Below are positions 35,401 through 47,870 of a DNA stretch of 64,000 bases, piece after piece; the first letter of the stretch is position 1, and the number at the start of each line of letters is the position of its first letter. This stretch comes from Eremomyces bilateralis CBS 781.70 (Eukaryota > Ascomycota > Dothideomycetes > Eremomycetales > Eremomycetaceae). The notes under the pieces were generated by a model. It worked only from the letters and a program-made list of their open reading frames with translations, was not told the origin of the DNA and did no database searches. The stretch covers positions 667,821-731,820 of the forward strand of contig NW_022985075.1 in NCBI RefSeq assembly GCF_010015585.1. The letters are read 5' to 3'. Position numbers and translations under genes: made by a program.

Positions 35401-36392
35401 CTACGGCTTGGAATCCGGCATGTCGAACAGCTCCGTTAGCTCAGTGCTGGAATCAATCAAGCGATCTTCACGACAGTCATTATGAGCTGTGTGTCTGCTA
35501 CTGAACTTAGATTCCGCCTGCCTCTTAAGACCCTCCTCCCGCTTTCTTCGACGCCTTTCCTCCTGTCCCTCGGCTGCTACCTGATTCTGAGCATTATGAT
35601 TTGAGCCAAGGCGACCGTTCCGAAACAGCCCCTGTGAGAATCTTTCGATCCTTTTTGAATTTTCCGCAAAGCGTTTCTCGGAGACTAGTGCTATGCAATT
35701 GAGGTAGCTTTCATCCACCAAGGTGAAGAGTTCACCAGTGTCTGGTTCCTCGAAGCCGATGATCGAGTCAAGGCTCAACCCTGCTGAGCGAACGGCTACA
35801 ATAGGCATATAAGTCCCATCCGGTTGCGGATTAAGGGTGGCAATGCCGCTCTCTCGAAAGCCGGCCTGCAAGGCAGACGACGTGACGGACTCGGCATGCT
35901 CTAGCGATGCTGCGAGAACATGAAGGATCTATTTCTCGAATTAGTAGAGTCGCAACCTAGGAAAGCATAGGTATCCTGCCAACATACAAAGGGTTCGAAT
36001 TTGAAATGTATGAGTTTATGAGATTGCGGTAAGACCTTAGGGGGTTCTTTCCCATGCGATAGTTTCAAAAACGTGTGAAAATCGTCAACTTTGGGGAGTG
36101 TGCTGAAGGGGCAATGAGAGACAAATAACCATCTGCCACCCCCTTTCCCGCCGGAGTAATTGGAAACTGTGCCAGCGTCGGCAGTCGAAGGAGTCCGTCT
36201 ACCTTCGAGGAATACGCTTACACGGCCGGAGCAGCTGCTCGTAGTAACCAGCCCCGAAGACTTATTGATGTTTGAAATCAATTCCCGAATCTCCGCGTCT
36301 ATAGACCCTTTGGGGGATAGGTCGGAGTACTCATTTGGAGGCTTATCAAGTTCCTGGAGAATCAGGCTTTTTTTCTGCTCGAAAAGTCCCAT
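35401..36392 (-). CDS. tyw3: tRNA wybutosine-synthesizing protein 3 (TYW3)
   Basis: SAM-dependent N4-methyltransferase of the wybutosine pathway, which matures the hypermodified guanosine 37 of tRNA-Phe; cytosolic. Exons 36392-35988 and 35928-35401 (59-nt intron, phase 0) give 310 residues. The N-terminal FEQKKSLILQELDK, SGLVTTSSCSGRVSVF (Ser/Cys/Gly/Arg motif at residues 52-57), GGRWLFVSHCP and FKFEPFILHVLAASLEHA, with FRESGIAT after it, are the conserved TYW3 blocks. The last 100 residues are a charged, Arg/Glu-rich extension not needed for the family fold. I use ATG 36392 because it sits directly before the conserved FEQKK; the frame upstream lacks an ATG. It shares a 524-bp divergent promoter with the DUF2461 gene. 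Confidence 0.93.
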
Positions 36393-36916
36393 GATTGGAT
36401 CTGGCACGCTTTATCTCCTGCGCGGTTTCGATAACTGATGGTGAGTGAAAATATATCCAAGTACGCGATTTTCGCGTTCGGCCTCTGCTTGGTTGCCAAG
36501 TGTTAATGAAGCCAATTCGGAGTTGATGACTGCGGCGGGAACTGTGAGGGTGGTGCAGCAACAAGAAGTCTGGCGATTCTTGGTTACAGGTAGAGTTTCG
36601 ATATATCTGCGCCAGGACTTTGGCGAATTCTGGTGGAAGTGTGCTGGTGAAATAGGGAATTGTTGCACTAATTAATATCATATTCTCAGGCGGGCTATGG
36701 ATACCTGGCCAAAGCGTCTATCACAGGTATCCAATCGGTATCACTCAATGACGACTTCACCTCCTTTACATGAGTACTGACTTCTTTACGGAATACCCAT
36801 CTGCACTTTATCTTCTCTTACTCGCGATTCGAGCGAACCAATCATTTAAACTAATATATTCTGGCTACGGATTGGATACTTTCACACGACGCGTATGTTG
36901 GATATCTGGACACAGC

Positions 36917-39900
36917 ATGGCCCGGAGGACAACTATGAAACCGAGCCTTGGAAAGGCCCAACCGAAAAGAGATTTGGATGATCCCACTGGCGCAACTTCC
37001 CTGCCGAAGCGACCGAAAAGAAGTTCAACGACGCTGACCAAGAGCAAATATTTCGAGAGCGAGGATGCAGGGGAAGAATCGACGGACAGTCTATCGTCGG
37101 AGGCCAAGGACGAGCCCGGGTATGAAGATGATTCTGCACAATCAGAGTTGTCGGACGAGCCCGAAGACTCGGATTTTTCGGAAGAAATCGAAGCCCCCAG
37201 CAGAAATGTTCGCAAAGGCCAGAGTAACAAGCAACCGGCTGCAATAAAGAATGCTCGCAGCAAGCAAGACCTGGGGAAGTCAGGGGCGAAGACCGGGTTG
37301 GGTCCTGGAACGCAGGTCATCATGAAGAAACCAAAGGCCAGAGATCCTGGGGATACACCCTATTCAAACGACATTATTCATCCAAATACGATGCTGTTCC
37401 TCCGAGACCTGAAGCAGAATAATAGTCGGCAATGGTTGAAATGTGGGTCATCCCTATGTCTTTACTCACCCTCCATGACCTTCTCCCACTACATCCTTTT
37501 CCAAAACACACTATCGAATCTCTGCTGCTCTAGCTTTATGGTCACTATTGAACGTGACTAGATCCGAGCACGGAGGCACTTCTCACAGATTGGAAAGCAG
37601 CTGGCATGCAACTACCGAAAGAAAATCACTTGTCGCGATAGGGGATAAATCTTTCCTGTCTTACGCACAACTGACAGGAGCCTACTAGCGAATGATCCCG
37701 ATTATCGAACATCCTGGAACGATTGGTTGACTTACTGCGAAAGCCTGACTGAGCGAATCGCTGAGGTAGACGACACGATCCCTGAGCTCCCAGTCAAAGA
37801 TCTCGTAAGACGCCGATCATTGTAACATCATCGGATCAGCCAAGACTAATAGGACAAGGTCTTCCGTATTTATCGAGATGTACGGTTCTCGAAAGATCAG
37901 TCTCCTTACAAGGTCAGAAATCAGAGTGTCTTGGTCTGAGGAGAAGCTAATTGCAAGCGTAGACTGCATTTTCCGCTGCATGGTAAGAAATTCTAGCAAG
38001 TTGCAGTTGGTCGTGTTAGTTCCTATGCTCATCTGGATCTCAGGTCTCGTACCGGGAGAAAGGGTCCATATGCGGCATACTATGTTGAGGTCAGCCCCGG
38101 AAATAGTTTTGTCGGTAAGTCGAATCTTGATTGTTCCCTTATTCAGGCAGGCCCAAGGATCATGGTTTCATTCTCGGGTCGCTATTCCGAGGTCTTCGAT
38201 CAAAACTTCCATCGCGAGGCCATGAAGGGGTATTATTGAGCCTACCAGTGAAGGTAGCGGATGTTCCATCATCCCCCTAACCTCAACGACATTGAGAGGG
38301 GCATAATTTGGCCCTTCTCATGAGAATCTCCGCCTCCCATCAAAGCTCTTGGCTGCAACTCGAGGAGATTCACATCACTATAAAGCGTTCTGTCTTTTAG
38401 CTGGGCGTCTTTGGCGCTTAACTCCCACGATTGGGCCGCCCAAGGTGCTCTGGACGAGCATTGTCGACCCAAAATCAGTGATCGCGAGGAACCGTTTGGA
38501 CTGAGAAGCGTGTATTCCGACACCGAACTTGTGATCCATCAGAGGGGATGGCAGACCGATGCAGCGTACCAACAGATCAACAATGTTGAAAACCGATGCA
38601 TCATCGCTCTAGTACCAAGCTCATGAGCCAAACCCTCATGGCAACCCGATTAAGGCCATGGCGAGTCCCGTTCGCCTCTGCACGGAATACATGGTCGATG
38701 TCGCGGGTCGGTTGCCACGAACTTTTGCACCGTGGTGGATCCGTAGCAAGTCTTCCACCGGAACGACGTCGATGATTGGGAATCCGAACGAATACATAAG
38801 CCTGAGGATATTGTGGATTTTTATCTGAGGCCCCCTCCCTTGTTCTATGCGGATATATGTTCGAGATACGGAGGATGTGATTGCAAGGCGTCCTAGGAGC
38901 ATCGCAGGAGTCAAATCAGTGGCTTACCATTACCAATCGAGTGACGGCATCCGGCACTCCTTGGCGACCTTGATAAATGGCTCGCCAACTGTTAAAAATC
39001 AATGAGACTAAGAGCCTCCAGCTAACATAAACTCGCAGCTGGAGGGTTGTGGATGCCCGAACCTGGACCACTGGCAGCTCTGCGACGCGACGTTGATCGA
39101 AGACCGAACCGGATCAAGACGGTGCTTCGCGATGCTCGATTCCGAAAAGAGTTCCTTAAAGGCCCTCCGAACGATGATAAGAATATCATCAAAGCCTTCG
39201 CGGCGGCCAACACCGAGGGCGCACTGAAGACAAAACCTAAGGTTAGTCGCATTTCTTCGGGAGTCAGGCGGTGCTTGCATTGTTGCTTTTGATTAGCTCC
39301 GGTCAATGCTTTCTATGGGTTCGCTGGAAGGACCAAGTACTACATGATTTCACCACTGTTGCCCATCGGGATATCGTCGTCTACATTCACTCCGTTGGCG
39401 GGTGATGCTATTGGGAAAAGCGTTCCAGAGAAGTGAAACAAGGGAGTAGGAACCTTATATTCACGGACATTTCTGGACTGACGAAGCAAATCCCTTGGGG
39501 CTATTGAGAATCGAGTTTAGTGCCTTTGGTGATGGAAGAACTTCTAACTGGTTTGCACCATACGGTGCGGTCACAACCAGCCGGGTGCTTGGAACTTTCC
39601 AACAATGCCATTTCCCGGGCAGTACCTCGACAGTTATCTTGACACACCTCTAGATCCTCATTAAGATTGTGTGAAACACACGAAGGACGGTGGTGAGACT
39701 GGAGTTTCGGTGGAACGCGCAGATATCATGGATCCAAACAGTGTCTCTAGGGGCGCAGCACACTTGACAGTGCGGTCAAGGATTGTTCTCGACTATCGAT
39801 CCATTCTTGACATCGCGCAGTGGGATCGTATATGACTAGACGCTCCGAAGGCGCCTAGCTCTCCATCCTACACATACTCAAACCCTCCGAGAGCTCGTGT

Positions 39901-40661
39901 GGTCCGATGAACACTTTTCTTACGAAGCTACAAGACAACTCCCGAAGATTGCTTTTGATATCACAAGATTGAACCATTGGAGATACTGACGGGTAATTGC
40001 AGGGCTATAACAACGACCATCCAGACCTTGAATTGCTTCGCTTGCGTTCCTACACCGTCGGGAAGCGGATACCCGACGGAGACGTCAACTTGGACAGCAT
40101 GACGGAGCTGATTTCGTCCCTAGTACCATTTGTACGTATCCTCGATCTCCCAACAATACACCCGGTGCATGTGCCCTTGTCGAGGATTACACAGCTCAGT
40201 CTCAATGCGTGTGCACACTGTTCGACGGAGCCGTGTAACCTTAAAACGCGGAGATGCAGCATGTTGGGCGAGGTCATTTGAAGCGGCTGCTGTGTCTCCC
40301 GGGGATGCTGCCCTACGATGTCGAAGCCCGTTATCCCCGTTGCTGCGGCACCCTTGCTTCGACAGATGCGTTGGCTCTGCTTTCGCCAGAACGTTGCTGG
40401 CGAGCGGCGTCGTGCGAATCGGCTGGATGAAGGCTCGGCGGCAAAGCAAGCGAGGCCAACGCATCAGTTCCCTAATCCGGAGTCCGGAGTCGTGCAGCAC
40501 ACACACCCCGCATTCAATACGCGACCTTTTGAACCCAACCAAGACGACACAGGCAGGCTAATGATGAGGTTATTTGATAGATCACATACTTGAACAGCGT
40601 TGTCATGCCTGATGGTGTGGATGAGGAGGAAGATTCCGATGACATGGATGACGAGGGTTGA
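36917..40661 (+). CDS. DUF2461 (TIGR02453) family protein with unusually long introns
   Basis: Conserved fungal/bacterial family of unknown function. Eight exons keep frame: 36917-37442, 37689-37804, 37859-37912, 37963-37982, 38044-38114, 39039-39241, 40003-40131 and 40581-40661, giving 399 residues. The first 140 residues are basic/acidic and Ser-rich with KRPKRSS-like patches, suggesting nuclear location (inference). The DUF2461 domain then runs HPNTMLFLRDLKQNNSRQWL, VDDTIPELPVKDLVFRIYRD, FSKDQSPYK, SRTGRKGPYAAYYVEVSPG, GGLWMPEPGPLAALRRDVDR and HPDLELLRLRSYTVGKRIPD, and the protein ends in an acidic tail. Introns 2-4 are 50-61 nt, but introns 1, 5, 6 and 7 are 246, 924, 761 and 449 nt. An upstream in-frame ATG at 36770 would add 49 residues. 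Conserved residues look intact, so the gene seems functional if the long introns splice. Confidence 0.82.
38115..39038 (+). other. Oversize intron 5 of the DUF2461 gene (924 nt)
   Basis: The intron begins GTAAGT and ends in a normal branch-like GCTAAC and CGCAG acceptor, so its edges look like an ordinary intron. The roughly 860 nt in between contain short open stretches on both strands (for example 38269-38523 and 38636-38914, minus) with no domain I recognise and no obvious terminal repeats. Confidence 0.65.
39242..40002 (+). other. Oversize intron 6 of the DUF2461 gene (761 nt)
   Basis: Starts GTTAGT and ends in TTGCAG. The first 55 nt alone would make a typical small intron ending in ATTAG, suggesting that about 700 nt of foreign sequence may have landed near its 3' end. 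No open frame of note. Confidence 0.6.
40132..40580 (+). other. Oversize intron 7 of the DUF2461 gene (449 nt)
   Basis: Starts GTACGT, with GCTAAT and a TTTGATAG acceptor at the end. The middle (about 40,230-40,500) looks richer in G and C than the other introns in this window. The frames running through it are open by composition and match no protein I know. Confidence 0.6.
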
Positions 40662-42852
40662 GTCGGCCAGGACAGAAATAGCTACCACCTCCAACTTTTT
40701 GGATCTGCTCGTCAGCGTTGGGCGTGGCAGAATATAGCGTTCAAATTTCTATCTATCATTGAACAGTTTGCTTCTACCCATCCCACTTCAGTTACAAGCC
40801 ACAACCCGACTACATCAACCTCAAGGCTCAACGGCAGCCAGTCTCAGGAAGCAGGGCATACCAAGAATATTCATATTATTGGGAGAAGTGCTTCCGGTGA
40901 AAGAAAGTCGGTCAGCGACGGCGATCCGGGCAGCATCGGGTGACCATGAGTCGGCAGCGCCTAGACAACGGCTTCACTTTCAGCGTTCAGGATAGCCCCA
41001 ACAACTACTATCGAGAAGATTGCAGAAACGATGGATGATGGAAGAGGTGATTTGCCCTGTGCCACGTCAATCAATGCATGCATCCCCTGTAGGTGTCGGG
41101 AGTCCACGCAGTATATTGAGTACTCGAACGGAACGAGGTGGCAGCGCCGTGCTGTACATATTCATTATTCAGTGATATATCCAGTGACATATTCCATAAT
41201 TAACTTCCATTGTTATCGGGATGAGTGAGGCGTGAGAGCATGGGACGCCAATCTCAGGTCGCAGGCTCACAGCGTCTCACCCATTTTTCCGGATTTTTTT
41301 CTGGGGACGAGTTCGAATTAGCTCGACGGGAAGGTCACGTGCTTGATCCCGCCTGCATGCATCGACCCGTCCCGGTTGTTGTCCAGTTTGCCCACACGAC
41401 ACGGAAACGAGGGAGCCAGTCAGAAGCCGCCGACAACTTCTCCCTGTCAGCTGGGCGAGACAGCGCTAGGAAGATGCAGATGAAAAGTCATGGATTGAGA
41501 GTCATGGACGTGGACAAGGATCAGCGCGTGGTGGGTGTCTCCAGTTTACAGCGCCGAATACCACCGGAGCAGAGACATTCTGTTTTACAGGCTAGGGCCC
41601 GCCGGCGACATCCCGCACAGGGCGATTTGGTGTAGTGGCCCTGCACCGATAGTAGTCCCTAGATTAGGGGTATTTAGCACTCGAAACCGAGCCAGTCCGA
41701 CATCTCACCGTCAGCGCCACCTAGCAACTTCCACCCCCGCTGTCAGCTCACTGCTCAGTGCTCACATCTGTCTTAGTCTCATAGCTCGTCTCCATCAGCC
41801 TTTTGCCGCTTCTGCCGATCCTGCCCGATTCCTTGCAGAGCTGGACCTTTCGGCTTTGGAGTTGGGCAGTTGGATCACTCCACACTGGGACTGGGTCCAG
41901 AATTTGGAACATTGGAACACTGGGACATCCGCTGCTGGCCTGCTGCCGTACTATGCCGCCTGCCGCGTACCGCCCGCCTCCCGCCGTCCACAGCCCAGTA
42001 TCCGCCGTCCCGCTCTACGCCAACTCTCCTGTTCATTCCGAAGAGACAGGGAAACCGACATGGTGATTCTTGCTGGTCTCGGGGACCTTAGTCAACAGTC
42101 TTTTCGCGTTGAGTCCTGCACTCGGGCTGGAGTTGGGATTTTGGATGCGCTGTGTAAAACCTGGTACTTTCACGAGGGAAATTGAGGGAAATTGAGCGGC
42201 GTCCTGTCCAAAACGTGCGCCAATGGGAATTATTGAGTCGGGTTTCTTGCAGATTGCTGATCTCTCTCTCGCTCTCGCCTTCCGTCATCAGGAGGGGGAG
42301 CTTTACCCGCGACGTGCATCGCATCCGCAATCCCGCATGCATTCATTGCATTGTGAGCGTCTACGCGGCGCAATCCCCGTTCATGGCGCCCGTTCCACGG
42401 TTACACAAACCAAGCTCAACACCCTCGTCAATATCAATGTGTTTTCCCTACTTCAGGAACTTAGAATCGACTCATTCGAGCATTTGATCCAACTGATGGG
42501 GTGTGGTCGACCGTTGTCCAGCATCGCGACACGGCCGAGCCCAGTCGAGGTGTCTGGAGCAATCCTGTTGGAAGTCCGAACTTACCAGTGCCTGATTATC
42601 CCGATTTATACGAATCTCAAGGGTGTATCAAGGGTACCTCGGGCGGTCGATGGACCGGGCCGCGCCCGCCAGAAATAAATAGAACTTGGAGCCTCGGACG
42701 GACGATGACACGAGGAATTACCAGTCCGGTCCTCCTCTCATTTCTTCCTTCCCCTTGCTCAGGAATTATAGTTTGGATGCTCTGCTCACTTCTGGCTGCC
42801 GCTGAGCGGTGCTACACTGGCTAGCGCCAGGGACTGATGCAAGACCATACAG

Positions 42853-42871
42853 CATACGGAGGATCCGTATG
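42853..42871. repeat. 8-bp perfect inverted repeat CATACGGA/TCCGTATG
   Basis: CATACGGA, then GGA, then TCCGTATG. The arms are exact reverse complements with a 3-nt loop, the same architecture as the element at 29204-29220. Confidence 0.75.
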
Positions 42872-45532
42872 TGATGGGATACGTCCATGGCCTCCCCCGG
42901 GCCCAATCCAGAGCTCCGTGCCACCGTTAATTCTTCTGATGCTGTGCCGCAACCGGACGATTGCGATATGCGAAGCGCATCGCCTCAATCACAAAGGGAT
43001 GTTAGTTTCTGTCCCGCACTAACGGTTCGACCAGAAGCAAGCCATGGAAAATAGATTAACAGCCTCTTGAGTCTTGTTGCCACTCGATGCTTGTGGAACG
43101 ACACCCTTGGCTACAGCGGGTTGACGTCGCAGCCTCCAAATTGAGCCTGGTCGACCTAATAAAATGACTACTTATCTACAGAAACATGGTATGCAGATAG
43201 TATGTACTATTCTTGGTACGTATCGCATTTTCGTTTCGTGTTTGTGACTCCGAACGGTCGAGACTCTGCCCTTGATTGACTAGGTCAAGCGGGTGACAAC
43301 GACTGTCGACTCTCGAAGTCTCGAGATAGGATATCTTTCTGTGCCTGTTTCTGCTCTGACACTGTCTGTTCGCACCTATCATAGCCTTCATCATACGGAC
43401 ACGGTATAATAGAAGTGTTAGCAGGCGGATGGAGGCTATGCGGGATGTAAGCCTTCATTGCTTTGCCCTGATGTGATTCCAGGTTTCACCTAAGACTCCA
43501 TCCAGTGCTCTCTACAAGGACTGGACCTCCATGCATACAGGGCTTGCGAGTTGCAAAAGTCCCACAGCGTAAGATTAAATTCATGCAATCCTTCAAATGC
43601 AGCCACTGGACCGCATATCGTTTTGACATCCACCCGGTGAGCCGCGCGGTAATTGCGGTGTCACATCAACACATTTCATCCACATTCAACAGGATATACT
43701 TGTGACCCGATCAGGGATGCCTAGGATTATATCATGCAGGTAAACGGAAATACTGTTACCCCCACAAAACGTTTTCGTGTAACGGTGTAACCGATCCCCA
43801 AAGCCTGGACTTCGAAGCACCAGACTTCGCTACCGGTCTGTGTACAAGTACAATATCGCTCCGGCCCGTATCGAGCTGTCTCACCTAGCTCCAAGCAGCC
43901 AACTGGTTACGGTGTTTGTTGGAGCCACACAGCCCAACCTCCACGGATATCCTGTGTGACATGGACGGTCCGTGGTGAACATACTGTGCTTGCCGGCTCG
44001 TTGATTGTCTGTCAGTGTGAAATCGTTTGTTAATTGGGAAATTCTAGTCCGCCTGTTGTGGTCGTCAGGTGGTACACATACCTCAAATAGGGTAGTTAGG
44101 AAGCATATGGAAATCTATGCTTCCTCATATTGAAATGTTTTAGCTAGGGCATCCGATCCGCTACGGCTAGGAATATGGGTATCTATCAATGTTGGATTTG
44201 ATGCCACCAAAGCGTGTATCCAGCAGGCTTGGCTTGATTACCGGTATGGGTGTATTTTCTCACGATGGTCGCTGTCGGATGGTCAGTGTCTCTCTCACCC
44301 TTTGCCGCCGTCCAACATACAACTCAACACAGTGCGGCGAGGTCTCCTAAGAGCTGAGATCGCCACTCACTCTCTGGGTTCACCATCCATGATCCACCCC
44401 TCGTACGTCATCGTATTCTTTGTCATCCCTGCGCGGCGTTTTCCCGGCGAGATTTTCAAGACCTTTGAGTGGATGACCAGATGACCTTTCATGGCTCCAT
44501 CACAGCAATCCATGCCTCCACGCCTTCCATGGTCCATCGACCTCGGCGGCTCGGAGCACCCCAAGGTGGTCAAGTGATGTTTGCATTCGGAATGTCTCGC
44601 AGGGCCAGGGAAGCTGAATTCACTCGAAAGTCACACCGCTTTCCATAGCGGAAGAATCTCCCAACCGTACGGCGTGATGTTAGTGGTCCAAACCCGACGG
44701 CCACCAACATGCCAACGCGACCAGACAAAACCAATCCACCCTTCGACCTGGCCAATCGCGATCCCAGGACCGCTTCTCGCCCACGATGGGGGCCTGTCAG
44801 GGCCCTAGAAATTCGTCGGATCACCCGATTCGTCGGCCTTTTTACCTTTTCTCGCCGAGCACATTGGTCGGAGGGAATGCAGCGTAGCGCGACGCCATGG
44901 ACGATAGGCTTGCACCAGGTCCAAGGTACTCGTACCATGGTGACCCGCCTGCGGGATTTAGTTTCGGTTTTCTGTGAGATTTCTTGACTCGTCGAGTCGT
45001 GGTCCGTTCACCATTTGGGGTTTCGTGGTGATATTAGCTAGTTATTGAGGCAACGTACTCTGTAGTCCGGGCATGGCATTGGAAGAACGCTACATGGATA
45101 ATACGGTACTACTGTGCCCCAGACCTGGTTTGCCGATCCAATCTCATCTTCGCAGTTCGCACAGCTCCGTCAAGTGTCAACCCATCCATCGAGCCAGGCA
45201 CTTCCCAGGATGAACAAATTGAAGTTTGAAAGCATTACACACGTTTTTCGACCAGCCAAAACACTGCATCCACGCAACAGCGGCTATGCGCGGTAGTCGT
45301 TCCTCTCCATCCCTGCTGCGTGCTCCGCATGTAACTGCGGTCGTACTACCACCGGTCAAATAACAAATTCCACCTTCCATGGGTTTCTCTGCAGAGTGCA
45401 ACCAATATCTCGCCGCAGGGAGTACCCCATGTTGACAAAATCGGTGAGGGATGTAGTCACCCCTTGTGTCTTTATTTCGATAGGCCCCTTCGTCCAGCTG
45501 ATCCGTTGATCAAGGGTGAGCGATGGACCTGC

Positions 45533-45556
45533 GATGGAGCGATGGAGCGATGGAGC
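45533..45556 (+). repeat. GATGGAGC x3 tandem repeat
   Basis: Three exact 8-bp units in a row, preceded by a diverged copy (GATGGACC). A simple-sequence duplication with no visible role. Confidence 0.8.
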
Positions 45557-47269
45557 GCCCACGAAGGCTCCATAAGCCCAGCGGACTCATTCTCGATATG
45601 CTCGTTTAGGGATCGCGAGGGGGCAAGGGCGCCGTTATACCATGGAACGCACAACGCTCCGGCTCTCCTAGGTGGCGTGGTTAGCGGCGAATCTAAGTGC
45701 TGGTCCGTCCCGTTGAAGCTGATCGGCTGGAACTGAATCGACTTGGTGGAACGAACCATCGACGGACAGAAAAGGTACGGTACGGACGGGAAATGTCGCT
45801 TCGGTGACAGCATCCCACCGGCACCGGCACCGACACCGCCCATTTGAATCAGTAAGCAATGTTGGGGACGGAGAATAGAACGGATCATTGCGTGATGGTC
45901 TGGAGGTGACCAAATATTAGTCGCCGTTCAATCCATCATGAATCTCTCCCGGCTGACCACAGAATTTGCCTTCCCCAGTCTCGAACTCATCGTTATAACT
46001 AATTTCAGATTCCAGCGATGACACCGATGCACGGGATAGGTCGAAACGTGTGGAGACGGAGGGGAAAGAAATCCTTAAAGCGGATGTGCCCAACTCCCAA
46101 ATGATCCTACCTAGGGACGGAGTGACCGAGACCCGTTCGATTTTCTATATTATAGGTACCATCCGGTCCCTTATTGGCCACTGCCTCCTTCTGCCCCTGG
46201 CCTCTTGGTGATCGACGGATCAAAACTCCTACCAAACTTCAGAACTCATGAGCAGGGACTTCCATGTCCTGATGTTCAGTGACCACGAGGGACGACGGAT
46301 GAATAGTGCCGGCACCTCGCGGGATTTTTTCGCCAGCAAAGGGTCATGGATTGTGAATTGTAATTGTAGCAGTGACTGGACCTCCAGGGTCTCCTCCACG
46401 GTTAGCATGGGCAACGTAGTTATAATAATATCAAGCAGTGTATCCGTACGCTTGTTGGGCAAACCAAACGCCTAACCGCGCTTGTGGCGGTGGTGGACGG
46501 TGGTCGATGATCCATTGTGAGATTTTTGACTGCCTCCTTGGAGAGAGTGGATGAGCAGGCGGATCATTGGGTCGATTGACGCAGTAGTGGACTCTCCGTG
46601 CCTCACCAACTGAGCTCGGCGAATCGGGAATATGCATATATGGAGTGGTCACGGGTTGCTGATCTCGCCACTCAGGCACTTGGTCTCATCCAAGACGATG
46701 CAGAGCAGTTGGAAACTTGGAATCTGGGCTGGTGGAGAGATAGAACCAATATGAAAATGCAGTTGGACGGTCTTCCCCCTTCGGTCTTCACCGCTGAGAG
46801 AGCCTACTGGGTAAGGACCGAGGAACAGTGCAGTAGTGAACTCGTCACAATGCATCCAAGCTAATATTTCAACATATATCGACAATCGACATTTCATCCA
46901 TATTAGCTACCAAGATACATCTCAACTGCTAAACCGCATACTCCAGAGGGTCTAATTAGGGAGAGTTTAGGGTGCAGGGAGCCTGTACTTGTTGCAAAGC
47001 TGCCTGGTTACGGGCCACCCCTCCGTCCCTAGAGGTCCTTGATGGGTGTACGATCCATATACAATACCCGACTAATCACCTGTAGTCTCTTCCCCCCTAT
47101 CAAACCCAAAAGCTGCACGGCGGCAACTCGTCGGTCCTTCCCGTTGGCTCTGTGCGCAACTGTGCAGATGGGATGGAATTATAGTCACCTAAGCTAATTA
47201 TTCCATACGTTGATACGTAGCTGATACCTCTAACTTCTTCCTCTAACCTTTTCCTCTAAGACCGATCCA

Positions 47270-47345
47270 TGGCTACTCCCATCCACGTCCCGTCACGTCC
47301 GTCTACCGTCCCCTCTACCGTTTACCGTCCACCATCTACCGTCTA
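47270..47345 (+). repeat. Imperfect CTACCGT/CCGTC simple sequence
   Basis: A degenerate run of CCGTC, CTACCGT and TTACCGT units about 0.9 kb before the C6 regulator, merging into pyrimidine-rich sequence. It looks like slippage-derived low-complexity DNA. Confidence 0.6.
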
Positions 47346-47399
47346 TTTCGTACCCGTAGTCCATAATATGACTCCATAATCCGTACCGTATCCCGTCCA

Positions 47400-47870
47400 T
47401 TAGGCATCTCCCGTCTATCCGCTCTCCCGCTGCCCAACCTTTTCCCCAATTCCTCTGCGTTCTTTTCCCATTAACCCGCCATTCGGGACTGGGGACACGC
47501 TTGAACCATATTTCTCTTCCTCTCCCTCCCCTCGATTTCCGAGCCTACGCTTCGCTCTCCCTCCCTCCGTCTCTCCACTCGTCCAGTGGTCAGTCATCAC
47601 TACTAGTCTGGTCACTTGTCATCCTTCATCCATTTCAACTAGAATCCATACGCACCATTCATCCATCCATATTCCCTCCATCTCTTCTTCTAACTTCTTT
47701 ATCCACCCTCCCTCTTTATTTATTCACCAACCAGATTTCTTCTTTTCGACACTCCATATCCCTTCGTCTTACATCAATCATCCCACGACTCAGATTCCAT
47801 CCAATCCTCCTATCCTTCATCCTGTCTGGTCTCCATTCAGCTTACCGTCGCACCCGTTCCGTCTCCTTTG
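47400..47870 (+). promoter_or_regulatory. Long pyrimidine-rich leader/promoter of the C6 regulator
   Basis: Nearly 470 bp are strongly C/T-biased on the plus strand (TTCCTCTCCCTCCC-like blocks), ending about 360 bp before the ATG at 48233. This fits a core promoter and long leader of a regulatory gene; no start site can be fixed. Confidence 0.4.

Noticed and set aside
41535-42185. 216-codon frame in the 7.5-kb gap
   Set aside because: No domain, several frames open together, and composition typical of non-coding DNA. I could not defend it as a gene.
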